A stretch of DNA of 64,000 bases from Antarctobacter albus (lineage in GTDB: Bacteria > Pseudomonadota > Alphaproteobacteria > Rhodobacterales > Rhodobacteraceae), in assembly GCF_900101505.1 (NCBI RefSeq), contig NZ_FMZI01000010.1:124001-188000 (forward strand). Direction: 5' to 3'. The position numbers were made by a program, and so were the translations under genes. Below, piece after piece: positions 1 to 7,966 of the stretch (within the stretch, counting starts at the first letter, position 1; the number at the start of each line of letters is the position of its first letter). Below the pieces are notes generated by a model that saw only the letters and a program-made list of their open reading frames with translations, was not told the origin of the DNA and searched no databases.

Positions 1-238
1 TGCCGACCACCGCCGACCAGGGCTGTGCCAGGGGGCTGTTGGGCACCGCGAAAAGCAGCACCGATGTCGCCCCGAACGGCGCGATCAGATAGAGGCCCAA
101 GTCCGGGTCCATCGCAGGTGACAGCAGGAACAGACCGGCCAATCCAAGCCCGACAATGGCCCCGACCCCGGCGCGCAGGGCCTCGACCGGCGAGACGCTT
201 GCGACGGCGGGTCCGAGTGATCGCAGTTTGTGCATCAT
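1..238 (-). CDS. HPP-family membrane protein, N-terminal part (truncated by window edge)
   Basis: The reverse strand reads from ATG at 238 (a second ATG follows at 235) without a stop to the left edge, about 79 residues. After a short cytosolic start (MMHKLRSLGPAVASVSPVEA) comes a hydrophobic segment (GVGAIVGLGLAGLFLLSP), then APFGATSVLLFAVPNSPLAQPW, which is the signature of HPP-family integral membrane proteins (some members have been linked to nitrite transport in chloroplasts and cyanobacteria). The rest of the protein lies outside the window. Its start is about 200 bp from the divergent TPR gene, so the two may share a promoter region. Family call is firm; substrate is unknown. Confidence 0.75.
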   Translation of the reverse strand, partial: MMHKLRSLGPAVASVSPVEALRAGVGAIVGLGLAGLFLLSPAMDPDLGLYLIAPFGATSVLLFAVPNSPLAQPWSAVVG

Positions 239-442
239 GAGCGCCCCAATTCCAGTTGCGCACAAATTTTCACCAAAGTGAGAAGTTTTCAACCACAAGC
301 AATTCCCGGCGCGTTGCCTGCCTGTTGAGCGCGGACTCACAATGAGGTGAAGCACAGGCCCGCTTCTGCGGCCTGTCGCGATTGCCTTGCCTGCTCAACC
401 GCTCTAGGCTTTGGCGAAATGGCGACTGAGGAGACCGGCATC

Positions 443-2167
443 TTGACAGCTTGGACACAGACGGTGCGCGCGGCCTTGTTGGCGACGGCGCTTGTGCTGC
501 CTTCGCTCGCAACGGCGCAGGGGTTTGCGGGCGATTATTTGGCCGCGCGCCAGGCCAGTTTCCTGGGCGACTTCAAGGCCGCCGCGCATTACTACGGCAA
601 GGCGCTGGCCCGCGATCCGGGCCGTCCCGAGCTGCTGGAACGCGCGGTTCTGGCCAATATCTCGCTGGGCGAGGTCGACCGCGCCGGAAGCTATGCGGAA
701 CGTCTTGCGCAGGATGGGTATTCCAGCCAGATCGCCCAGATGGCGCTTGTGGCCCGTGATGCGCGCGGTGAGGCCTATGGCGCGATCATCAAGGCCATCG
801 ACGACAAGCGCGGCCTTGGCCCGCTGGCCGACGGCCTAGTCAAGGCCTGGTCCCAGCTGGGCGAAGGCGACATGACCAGCGCCCTTGTCACGTTCGACGA
901 GGTCGCGGGCATCCAGGGGCTGGCGCCCTTCGCCGCCTATCACAAGGCTTTTGCATTGGCTTCCGTGGGGGACTACGAGGGCGCCGAGCTGATACTTGGA
1001 GGCAACCAGAGCTCGGGCATGGGGTCGACCCGCCGCGGCGTCATGGCCCATGCCGAGATCCTCAGCCAGCTTGACCGCAATGCAGACGCCGTCCAGCTGC
1101 TGAACGACTCTTTCGGCAGCAGCTTGGATCCGGGACTTGAGGATCTGCGCACCCGCCTTGAGGGCGGTGAAACCGTGCCCTTCACCCATGTGCGGTCGCC
1201 GCGCGATGGCATCGCCGAAGTGTTCTACACCGTGGCCGGTGCGCTTGCCTCCGAGAACAACGAGGACCTGACGCTGCTCTATGCGCAGATGGCTGAATAC
1301 CTGCGCAACGATCATGTCGACGCGATCCTGCTGTCGGCAGAGGTGTTGTCCAAGATCGGCCAATACGACCAGGCCATCGACACCTATGCCAAGGTGCCGC
1401 AGGACAACGACGCCTATCATGCCGCCGAACTGGGCCGCGCCGAGGCGCTGCGCGCAAGCGGCGACATGGATGCGGCTATCGGCGTGCTGGAAGACCTGGC
1501 ACAGTCCCACGGGTCGATGGCAGTGGTGCATTCCACGCTGGGCGACTACCTGCGCCAGGATGAACGCTATGACGAGGCGGTCGGCGCCTATACCGAGGGG
1601 CTGTCCAAGGTCGCCGAGGTTGGCGAACGACACTGGTTCCTGTTCTACGCCCGTGCCATTTCCTACGAGCGCCAGGACAAGTGGGCCGAGGCCGAGGCCG
1701 ATTTCCGCAAGGCGCTGGACCTGAACCCGGAACAGCCGCAGGTGCTGAACTACCTCGGCTATTCGCTGGTGGAAAAACAGGTCAAGCTGGACGAGGCGCT
1801 CGACATGATCGAACGCGCGGTCGAGGCGCGGCCCAACGCCGGCTACATCGTCGACAGCCTGGGCTGGGTGCTGTACCGGCTGGGCCGCTACGAAGAGGCC
1901 GTGCCGCACATGGAACGTGCCGCCGAGCTGATGCCGATCGACCCGGTGGTGAACGACCACCTTGGCGATGTCTACTGGGCGGTGGGTCGTCAGCGCGAGG
2001 CAGAGTTCATGTGGAAACGCGCGCTGTCCTTCGTCGACTGGGAAGATGCCGCCGCCGAGGCCGATCCCGAACGCATCAAGCGCAAGATCGAGGTCGGGCT
2101 TGATCAGGTCCTTGAAGAAGAGGGCGCGCCGCCGCTGACACTTGCCGATGACAGCGCAGGCAATTGA
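443..2167 (+). CDS. Exported tetratricopeptide-repeat protein
   Basis: The protein carries an N-terminal signal peptide (hydrophobic AALLATALVLPSLATA, cleavage near residue 20) and then tetratricopeptide-like helical repeats over nearly its whole length, clearest in the C-terminal third (AEADFRKALDLNPEQPQVLNYL, DEALDMIERAVEARPN, EEAVPHMERAAELMP). It is probably a periplasmic or outer-membrane-associated scaffold; no enzymatic motif is seen. I chose the TTG at 443 because GAGGAGA lies 9-10 bp upstream and the signal peptide then begins properly; ATG at 419 in the same frame is the alternative. The 3' end overlaps the ispE start by about 20 bp, so the two are translationally coupled, a pairing I recall from other Rhodobacterales. 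Confidence 0.85.
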   Translation: MTAWTQTVRAALLATALVLPSLATAQGFAGDYLAARQASFLGDFKAAAHYYGKALARDPGRPELLERAVLANISLGEVDRAGSYAERLAQDGYSSQIAQMALVARDARGEAYGAIIKAIDDKRGLGPLADGLVKAWSQLGEGDMTSALVTFDEVAGIQGLAPFAAYHKAFALASVGDYEGAELILGGNQSSGMGSTRRGVMAHAEILSQLDRNADAVQLLNDSFGSSLDPGLEDLRTRLEGGETVPFTHVRSPRDGIAEVFYTVAGALASENNEDLTLLYAQMAEYLRNDHVDAILLSAEVLSKIGQYDQAIDTYAKVPQDNDAYHAAELGRAEALRASGDMDAAIGVLEDLAQSHGSMAVVHSTLGDYLRQDERYDEAVGAYTEGLSKVAEVGERHWFLFYARAISYERQDKWAEAEADFRKALDLNPEQPQVLNYLGYSLVEKQVKLDEALDMIERAVEARPNAGYIVDSLGWVLYRLGRYEEAVPHMERAAELMPIDPVVNDHLGDVYWAVGRQREAEFMWKRALSFVDWEDAAAEADPERIKRKIEVGLDQVLEEEGAPPLTLADDSAGN

Positions 2168-2975
2168 GGTCTTTGCCCCCGCCAAGATCAACCTGACCCT
2201 GCACGTCACCGGCCAGCGCGCCGACGGCTATCACCTGCTCGACAGTTTGGTGATGTTCGCGGATGTCGGGGATCGTGTGACCGTCGCGCGGGCAAGTGAG
2301 ATGTCGCTGCGCGTGACCGGGCCGATGGCGGCGGGCGTGCCGGACGACGCGCGCAACCTCTGCTGGAAGGCGGCAGAGGCATTTGGCGAACCCGTTGCCA
2401 TCACCCTGGACAAGCACCTGCCCGCCGCTGCGGGCATCGGTGGCGGGTCCTCCGATGCGGCGGCAGTCCTGCGGGGCATGGAGCAGCTTTTCGGTCGTCC
2501 TTCCGGCGTGCATCTGCCGGATTTGGGGGCGGATGTGCCGGTTTGCATGCTGGCCCATGCGGCGCGCATGCAGGGCATTGGAGAGCAGGTCACGCCTTTG
2601 GATCTGCAGCCTCTGGATGTAATCTTGGTCAATCCACGGGTCGAGGTTTCAACCCCTGCAGTCTTCAAGGCGTTGGACCGGCGGGACAATCCGCCGATGA
2701 CCCCGATGCCCGAAGGCCCGCGGTCCCGCGATGTGCTGACCTGGCTGGCCGAGCAACGAAATGATCTTGAGGCGCCCGCATCCGACCTGCGTCCCGAAAT
2801 CGGGCAAGTGCTCCGAGAACTGTCGTTCCTGGACGGCGTGCGACTGGTGCGCATGTCTGGTTCTGGCGCAACCTGTTTCGCTGTGTTTGAAAGCCGTGGT
2901 CTGCATGAGGTCATGGCGCAGGAAATGCGCCGGAATTTCCCCCAGTGGTGGGTGGAATATGCGACCTTGAGCTAA
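2148..2975 (+). CDS. ispE: 4-diphosphocytidyl-2-C-methyl-D-erythritol kinase
   Basis: GHMP-family kinase of the MEP (non-mevalonate) isoprenoid pathway; it phosphorylates the 2-hydroxyl of CDP-methylerythritol using ATP in the cytosol. The N-terminal FAPAKINLTLHVTGQRADGYH is the IspE substrate-binding motif, and PAAAGIGGGSSDAAAVLRG is the GHMP ATP-binding glycine-rich loop. Length (275 aa) is normal for the family. Starting at ATG 2148 places the motif at residue 8 as in homologs; an in-frame ATG lies at 2142. The start lies inside the end of the TPR gene. The next gene, on the other strand, makes polyprenyl diphosphate from the product of this pathway. Confidence 0.96.
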   Translation: MTAQAIEVFAPAKINLTLHVTGQRADGYHLLDSLVMFADVGDRVTVARASEMSLRVTGPMAAGVPDDARNLCWKAAEAFGEPVAITLDKHLPAAAGIGGGSSDAAAVLRGMEQLFGRPSGVHLPDLGADVPVCMLAHAARMQGIGEQVTPLDLQPLDVILVNPRVEVSTPAVFKALDRRDNPPMTPMPEGPRSRDVLTWLAEQRNDLEAPASDLRPEIGQVLRELSFLDGVRLVRMSGSGATCFAVFESRGLHEVMAQEMRRNFPQWWVEYATLS

Positions 2976-3019
2976 AGGCGCAGCTGCGCGGTAAGACCCG
3001 GTGAAAGGGCGTTTCGGGC

Positions 3020-4018
3020 CTAGCTGACCCGGCTCACCACGTAGTCGTTGAGGTCGATCAGCAGATCGCGTAACTCGCTTTGCGGCAGGCTTTCCATAGC
3101 GGCCTTGGCGCGTGCGGCCCAGGCCAGCGCCTCTTGCCGGGTCGCCTCCAGTGCGCCGTGTTTGTTCAGCAGGGCGATGGCATGTTCAAGGTCGCCGTCA
3201 CGCTGGTCGCCCTTTTCGATCACCCGCTTCCAGAACGCCTTTTCCTCGTCATCTGCCGCGGCAAAGGCCTTGATCAGCGGCAGGGTCAGCTTGCGCTCGC
3301 GGAAGTCGTCGCCGACGTTCTTGCCCGTCGCGTCCGAGCCCCAGTAGTCCAGCAGGTCGTCCACAATCTGAAAGGCGATCCCCAGCGCGTCGCCATAGTC
3401 GAACAGCGCCTTGACCTCTTCCTCGGGCCGTCCGGCGATCACGCCGCCGACCTCGGTCGCGGCCGAGAACAGCGCTGCCGTCTTGCCGCGCACCACCTGC
3501 AGGTAGATCGCCTCTGTCGTCGACAGATCCTGCGCCGCCGTCAGCTGCAGCACCTCGCCCTCGGCGATGGTCGCCGCCGCGTCGCTCAAGATGCGCAGCA
3601 CCCGCAGATTGCCGGTTTCCGTCATCAATTGGAACGAGCGTGCGAAGAGGTAATCACCCACCAGCACGCTGGACTTGTTGTCCCAGAGCAGGTTCGCCGT
3701 GGGTCGCCCGCGCCGTTTTTTGCTTTCGTCCACCACGTCGTCGTGCAGCAGCGTCGCGGTATGGATGAACTCCACCGTCGCGGCCAGGTAGACGTGGTAG
3801 GGGCCGTCATAGCCGCACATCCGTGCCGTCGCCAGCGTCAGCAGCGGGCGCAGCCGCTTGCCCCCGGCCTCGACCAGGTGGGCCGTCACCTCGGGGATGC
3901 GTGGCGCATGTTTCGACGCCATGCGCGCACGGATCAGGGCGTTGACCTCGTCAAGATCCCCGGCCAGCAGCGCGGCGAGACGTTCATGCGGCTTTTGAGT
4001 GGCGTCGTCCAAGCTCAT
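3020..4018 (-). CDS. ispB: Polyprenyl (octa-/decaprenyl) diphosphate synthase
   Basis: Trans-isoprenyl chain-elongating synthase that builds the side chain of ubiquinone from IPP and an allylic diphosphate. Both aspartate-rich Mg-binding motifs are present: LLHDDVVDESKKRRGRPTAN (first DDxxD) and FQIVDDLLDYWG (second), together with GGKRLRPLL near the N terminus. Length of 332 aa is normal. Start taken at MSLDDATQK (4018); an upstream in-frame ATG at 4033 would add five residues. The gene converges with ispE (45 bp between stops) and is divergent from the DUF2007 gene, whose start is 54 bp away. Chain length (C40 or C50) cannot be read from the sequence; alphaproteobacteria usually make ubiquinone-10. 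Confidence 0.93.
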   Translation of the reverse strand: MSLDDATQKPHERLAALLAGDLDEVNALIRARMASKHAPRIPEVTAHLVEAGGKRLRPLLTLATARMCGYDGPYHVYLAATVEFIHTATLLHDDVVDESKKRRGRPTANLLWDNKSSVLVGDYLFARSFQLMTETGNLRVLRILSDAAATIAEGEVLQLTAAQDLSTTEAIYLQVVRGKTAALFSAATEVGGVIAGRPEEEVKALFDYGDALGIAFQIVDDLLDYWGSDATGKNVGDDFRERKLTLPLIKAFAAADDEEKAFWKRVIEKGDQRDGDLEHAIALLNKHGALEATRQEALAWAARAKAAMESLPQSELRDLLIDLNDYVVSRVS

Positions 4019-4072
4019 CAAACTCCCGTGCAAGGCTCGACAAATCGTGCGCCTTGTCCTTACATCCCCGAC

Positions 4073-4288
4073 ATGGAAGAGCTCTTGCGCACAAACGACA
4101 TCACATTGATCCCGCTGGTCCGGACCCTTCTGAACGGGGAGGGTATAGACAGCTTTGAACTGGACGTAAACATGAGCGTTCTCGAAGGATCCATAGGCAT
4201 TCTGCCGCGGCGATTGATGGTGCGCGCGGACCAGATCGAGCAGGCCCGGTGCCTGCTGCGCGACGCCGGGGTGAACTTTGAGGGCTGA
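4073..4288 (+). CDS. DUF2007-family small protein
   Basis: A 71-aa protein (starting MEELLRTND) with the DUF2007 pattern: an N-terminal segment about acquisition of two positions (ITLIPLVRTLLNGEGIDSFELD) and a C-terminal helix LMVRADQIEQARCLLRDAG. Members are often annotated as putative signal-transducing proteins but no function is established. Its stop codon overlaps the TTG start of the methyltransferase gene by 11 bp, so the two are co-translated. Divergent from the polyprenyl synthase gene. Confidence 0.85.
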   Translation: MEELLRTNDITLIPLVRTLLNGEGIDSFELDVNMSVLEGSIGILPRRLMVRADQIEQARCLLRDAGVNFEG

Positions 4289-5060
4289 GCCCTTTGCCCC
4301 CGACGCGCTGACCGAGGACGCGATGCTGGGCGGCAGGGTGCGCCTGCTGCAACCAAAGGATGGATACCGTGCCGGAACCGATCCGGTGGTGTTGGCAGCC
4401 GCGGTCGCGGCCCGGCCGGGGCAAAGCGTGCTGGAACTGGGCTGTGGGGCGGGGCCGGGTCTATGCTGCCTTGGCGCGCGCGTGCCGGGGCTGCGGCTGA
4501 GTGGCCTGGAACTGCAGCCGGGCTATGCCGACCTGGCGCGCCAAAACCTGGCGCACAACGGGCTGGACGGGGAGATCTGGACCGGCAACCTGTCCGATCC
4601 GCCGCCAGAGCTTAAGGCGCAGAGCTTTGACCACGTTTTTGCCAATCCGCCCTATTTCGAGGCCGGCAAGCGGATCAGTGCCGATGAAAGCGGGCGGGAA
4701 ATCGCCCTTGCAGGGGAGACACCACTGGCCGACTGGGTCGCCTGTGCCGCCCGGCGATTGAAACCGCGCGGCTATGCAACCTTCATCCAGCGCGCCGAAC
4801 GCCTGCCGGACCTGATCGTGGCCATGCAGGGCCGGCTGGGGGCGCTGGAGCTCTTGCCCTTGCTGCCGCGCGAAGGCCGTCCGCCGCGCCTGATCCTGCT
4901 GCGCGGACGCAAGGAGGGGCGCGCGCCTTTCCGTTTTCACGCCGGTGCGGTGATTCACGCCGGCGACCGCCACGAGGAGCCGGGGAACCGCTATACCGCC
5001 CGTTTCGAGGCGATCATGATACAGGCAGCGCCGCTGGAATTCCCGGCAGGCCGAATTTGA
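4278..5060 (+). CDS. TrmN6-like N6-adenine methyltransferase
   Basis: SAM-dependent methyltransferase resembling tRNA1(Val) adenine-37 N6-methyltransferase. Motif I is VLELGCGAGPGLCCLGARVPG, the acidic loop is LELQPGY, and the catalytic amino-methyltransferase motif is FANPPYF. The 260-aa length fits. I kept the TTG start at 4278: GGGGTGA lies just upstream and homologs begin with a similar FAPDALTEDAFLGGR segment; ATG at 4323 is the fallback. Overlaps the DUF2007 gene. Target RNA is inferred from family only. Confidence 0.85.
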   Translation: MRAEPFAPDALTEDAMLGGRVRLLQPKDGYRAGTDPVVLAAAVAARPGQSVLELGCGAGPGLCCLGARVPGLRLSGLELQPGYADLARQNLAHNGLDGEIWTGNLSDPPPELKAQSFDHVFANPPYFEAGKRISADESGREIALAGETPLADWVACAARRLKPRGYATFIQRAERLPDLIVAMQGRLGALELLPLLPREGRPPRLILLRGRKEGRAPFRFHAGAVIHAGDRHEEPGNRYTARFEAIMIQAAPLEFPAGRI

Positions 5061-5165
5061 CCTGTATCCATGTTACATTTTTGCGAAGCCATTTTGCAGC
5101 CGCAGCGTGACTTGCGGGAAATTCTGTGCTGCACTGAGAGTCTCATCATCTGAAAGGAGGATCCC

Positions 5166-5342
5166 ATGAGCTTGAGTTCGCACTTGCAGGAACTGAAAAG
5201 GAAGCATCACGCCTTGTCGGAAGCCGTGGAGGAGGCGCAGCGCGCCCCCGGGACCGATGACCTGCGCATCGCGGACCTGAAGAAACAGAAGCTGAGGATC
5301 AAGGAAGAAATCGCGCGGCTCTCGCCGCAGAACGTGATGTAG
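5166..5342 (+). CDS. DUF465 (YdcH-type) coiled-coil peptide
   Basis: A 58-aa gene preceded by a near-perfect Shine-Dalgarno AAAGGAGGA. The protein (MSLSSHLQELKRKHHALSEA...) is almost wholly charged helix, with the DUF465 pattern L-x2-KHxxL near residues 11-17 and IADLKKQKLRIKEEIARL at the C terminus. Such peptides form small antiparallel helical hairpins; function unknown. It stands alone, 105 bp after the methyltransferase and convergent with the LysR gene whose stop is about 35 bp away. Confidence 0.85.
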   Translation: MSLSSHLQELKRKHHALSEAVEEAQRAPGTDDLRIADLKKQKLRIKEEIARLSPQNVM

Positions 5343-5376
5343 AACGGTTCATTTCAGACCTGTCCCGGTGCCTTGC

Positions 5377-6324
5377 TCAGGCCCGGGCCAGGTCATCGAC
5401 AGAGACCAGCGTCTTGCCCTCAAGCCCGGTGGGCAATGCCCTGATCTCCGCAAACAGCCACTCGCGGAACGCGGCGATCTGTGGACGTGTCTCCGTACCC
5501 TTGGCGCAGAGAAACCGGAATCGCGCGGCTGTTGTCAGGGCAATGTCGAACGGCGCGACCAACTGTCCCGAAGCCAGCAACCTCTGTGCCAGCGATGTGC
5601 GTGACAGGACAACGCCACCGCCCGCCAGGGTCGCGTCCAGCGCGTGATCGGCCTGCGAGAATCGTGCGGTCGGGGTGGGACAGTCCGTCATGCCGCAGGC
5701 GTTGAACCATTCGGGCCAACCGGCGGGCGGGTCCATGAAGTCATGCGAGGCATCCTGCAGCAGAGGGGCATCCAGCAGGCTGTCCGGCGTGGGGTAGAGC
5801 GCCGCTAGGTCGGGGCGCATCAGTGGCGTCACGCCTTCGTCCAGGAGGTGTTCGCTGAACAGGCCCTCGTCCGTGCCATAGCCGTAGCGGATGGCCACGT
5901 CGATCTCATCCCGGTCGAAATCCATCATGCGCAAGCCGGCGACAAAGCGCAGTTCGATGTCCGGGTGGGCCTGGGCAAAATCGTAGAGCCGCGGGGCCAG
6001 GCATTTGGCGGTGAAGGCGGGGCCAGCGGTGACCGTCAGCTTGCCAGTATCCTGCAGGCGCCGCGTCGCCCGCCAGGCGGTGATCAGCCGCTCAAACCCC
6101 TCGGAGGTTCCCGGAGCCAGGAGGCGCCCGGCCTCGGTCAGCTCAACCGCGCGGTTGAGGCGGCGAAACACCGGCGCGCCCAGATGCTCCTCGAGGTTCT
6201 TGATCTGGAAGGACAGCGCGGCGGGCGTGACGTTCAGTTCCTCGGCCGCCTTGGCAAAGGACATGTGACGGGCGGCGGCGTCGAAGGCGCGCAGAGCGGT
6301 GAGAGGAGGCAGGCGGTCAGACAT
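5377..6324 (-). CDS. GcvA-type LysR-family transcriptional regulator
   Basis: A 315-aa LysR regulator. Residues 1-60 form the winged helix-turn-helix (LPPLTALRAFDAAARHMSFAKAAEELNVTPAALSFQIKNLE), followed by the periplasmic-binding-like effector domain. The PPLxALRAFxAAARH start is typical of the GcvA/AmpR subgroup. Start at ATG 6324 is set by homology to that motif; no strong Shine-Dalgarno is seen. It is divergent, across 109 bp, from a 37-aa gene, the same arrangement as a second LysR/micro-protein pair near 39.6 kb. The micro-gene or the adjacent MFS gene are the natural candidate targets. Confidence 0.9.
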   Translation of the reverse strand: MSDRLPPLTALRAFDAAARHMSFAKAAEELNVTPAALSFQIKNLEEHLGAPVFRRLNRAVELTEAGRLLAPGTSEGFERLITAWRATRRLQDTGKLTVTAGPAFTAKCLAPRLYDFAQAHPDIELRFVAGLRMMDFDRDEIDVAIRYGYGTDEGLFSEHLLDEGVTPLMRPDLAALYPTPDSLLDAPLLQDASHDFMDPPAGWPEWFNACGMTDCPTPTARFSQADHALDATLAGGGVVLSRTSLAQRLLASGQLVAPFDIALTTAARFRFLCAKGTETRPQIAAFREWLFAEIRALPTGLEGKTLVSVDDLARA

Positions 6325-6367
6325 GATCACACAAGTATATCTTGACTGAGCGCCTGAGAAGTCTCGT

Positions 6368-6396
6368 TTGCCGCTTTTCTTGCGGCTGCCTAGGTT
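6368..6396 (+). promoter_or_regulatory. Candidate sigma-70 promoter for the 37-aa gene
   Basis: TTGCCG at 6368-6373 and TAGGTT at 6391-6396 are separated by 17 bp, 37 bp upstream of the micro-gene start and within the intergenic region shared with the divergent LysR gene. Both hexamers deviate from consensus, so this is a candidate that fits regulator-dependent expression. Confidence 0.4.
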
Positions 6397-6433
6397 GGGA
6401 TCATCAAGGAATGCTTGTTCAAAGAGGTCCGAC

Positions 6434-6547
6434 ATGCTCGAAGCCGCCAGTGATGCCCGCCATCGTGACGCGATCCGCGCTGCCCATGCCGCACGGGGCC
6501 GGCTTGTGTCCCGCCTCTGGAAAAGTGTTTTCGCCCGTCGCCGCTGA
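6434..6547 (+). CDS. 37-aa basic micro-protein divergent from LysR
   Basis: ATG at 6434 follows AAAGAGG by 8 bp, and the frame runs 37 codons to TGA 6545-6547. The peptide (MLEAASDARHRDAIRAAHAARG..., ending SVFARRR) is helical and strongly basic, with an Ala/Arg-rich amphipathic centre and an aromatic/basic tail (LWKSVFARRR). It resembles the many short, basic, DUF1127-like peptides of Rhodobacterales but I cannot assign it to a family. A perfect 11-bp stem terminator follows 50 bp downstream, supporting a discrete transcription unit. Confidence 0.6.
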   Translation: MLEAASDARHRDAIRAAHAARGRLVSRLWKSVFARRR

Positions 6548-6596
6548 CCGCAGGTCGAGAGTCTCCCCGCTCCCGCCGGTCTGGACGCGCGAAGAG

Positions 6597-6634
6597 AAAC
6601 GCCCCCGAACCGCAAGGCTCCGGGGGCGTTTTGT
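6597..6634. terminator. Bidirectional Rho-independent terminator
   Basis: Perfect 11-bp arms AAACGCCCCCG (6597-6607) and CGGGGGCGTTT (6621-6631) with a 13-nt loop. The T-tract on the + strand (GTTTTGT) serves the 37-aa gene; the symmetric arm could also stop the MFS transcript arriving from the right. Confidence 0.85.
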
Positions 6635-6645
6635 CTTGGCCCGCG

Positions 6646-7800
6646 TTATTCGATCCGCGCGCTGGACCGCATGAGTCCCAACGTGCCCAGAGCCGCGAGG
6701 GCCAGCAGGAGAATGCCCAGCCAGAATGCCGCCGCCGCACTGCCGACCTGTTCCGACAGGGCGCCGGACAGGGCCGGCATGACCGCCATCCAGAAATAGT
6801 ACAGCGTAAAGAAGATCCCCATGCCCAGTGCACGGCTTTCGGGCTGCAGGACGCGGCCGGGGAGGGCCATGATGGGTCCGGCCGGCAAACCGCAGGCCAG
6901 CCCCATGAGGATGAAGACAGGCAGCGAAGGTGCGGCGAGAGCAAGGGCAAATGTCGCTGCGAATCCGGCCAGTCCGACAAGGAGAACGGCGTTGGGGCGT
7001 CCTATCCGGTCGCCGATGAGGCCGCCGGCCGGGACCGAGAGCACGGCCAGCCAGAGGACCAGCGAACTGGTTCCGCTGGCCTCTGTCAGGGCGGCTCCGC
7101 GTTCCACCAGCAACGCGGGGCCAAAGGCAAAGACCATCGCCAGCGCGCCATTGTAGAGGCCCCAGACACAGCCCGCGATCACGATGCCGGTCAAGGCGCC
7201 GTTCCGGGGCCAGCGTCCGGTAGGCGCGCTTCCGGCAAGGGGTGCAGGCGGGTCGCGATAGACAACCGTCATCAGAACCAAGCCCCCGATGCAGAAGGCC
7301 ATCGAGGTGGCAAGAGCCGTGTTCAGGCCACCGGCCTGGGCGATCAGGGGCAGCACCAGCAGGGCCAGCGCGATCCCCGCGGGCCAGGAGTTGACGAAAA
7401 TGCCCATCGCGGTGGCGAGATTTCGACCTGCAAACCAGTCCGCCACCATCTTGGTCATGATGACGTTCAGCAGGACACCTCCGGTCCCTGCGAGGAGACG
7501 CCCGAGGATCTGGAGCGACCAGCTTTGGCCCTGCCACATGATCAGCCCGCCAAGGACCATCACGACCAGTCCGCCGGCGACCACGCGCCGGTCGCCCAGG
7601 CGTTGGGCGATACCGCCGCCGGGGAGGGCGAAAACGAGGCCGGGCAGGAGATAGAGGGAAATCAGGATGCCGAGGTCCGCGAGGTCGGTTCCGTGGCGTT
7701 CCATCAACATCGGGCCCAGCGATCCGACGACCTGGTACTGAAAGGCCATCGCCAGCCGAGCGGTGAACAATACCGCAAGCGCGGCCCAGGGAGAGGTCAT
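6646..7800 (-). CDS. Major facilitator superfamily transporter
   Basis: A 384-aa integral membrane protein with about 12 hydrophobic segments. GDRRVVAGG after TM2 and GDRIGRPNAVLLVG after TM8 are the MFS loop 2-3 motif and its repeat (GxxxDRxGRR-like). Start chosen at MTSPWAALAVLFTARL (7800); an in-frame ATG at 7821 would add a hydrophilic leader. It resembles the cyanate/NNP-like CynX group, but the substrate cannot be named. It lies between the LysR/micro-gene pair and phbB on its own transcription unit. Confidence 0.88.
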   Translation of the reverse strand: MTSPWAALAVLFTARLAMAFQYQVVGSLGPMLMERHGTDLADLGILISLYLLPGLVFALPGGGIAQRLGDRRVVAGGLVVMVLGGLIMWQGQSWSLQILGRLLAGTGGVLLNVIMTKMVADWFAGRNLATAMGIFVNSWPAGIALALLVLPLIAQAGGLNTALATSMAFCIGGLVLMTVVYRDPPAPLAGSAPTGRWPRNGALTGIVIAGCVWGLYNGALAMVFAFGPALLVERGAALTEASGTSSLVLWLAVLSVPAGGLIGDRIGRPNAVLLVGLAGFAATFALALAAPSLPVFILMGLACGLPAGPIMALPGRVLQPESRALGMGIFFTLYYFWMAVMPALSGALSEQVGSAAAAFWLGILLLALAALGTLGLMRSSARIE

Positions 7801-7854
7801 CGGTGTCGCTTTCGAAATCAATGACCGATGCTAGCACCGAAAACATCGCCCCAA

Positions 7855-7884
7855 TGAAAAAAGCGCCCGCTGCGGGCGCTTTTC
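7855..7884 (-). terminator. Rho-independent terminator of phbB
   Basis: Arms AAAAGCGCCCGC and GCGGGCGCTTTT separated by one base give a very stable hairpin; on the reverse strand it is followed by a T6 run. It lies about 85 bp past the phbB stop. Confidence 0.9.
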
Positions 7885-7966
7885 CTGTGCGTACGGGCCG
7901 GTGGGTGACGCTTGTCCCGTCCTTCGGACGGAACCTCGCCCCACCCGCCGTCCCTTGGCGGTGCAC

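Noticed and set aside
836-2209. Long antisense open frame (457 codons) across the TPR and ispE genes
   Set aside because: High-GC coding DNA keeps other frames open. It has no Shine-Dalgarno, no recognisable domain, and lies wholly over well-supported genes.
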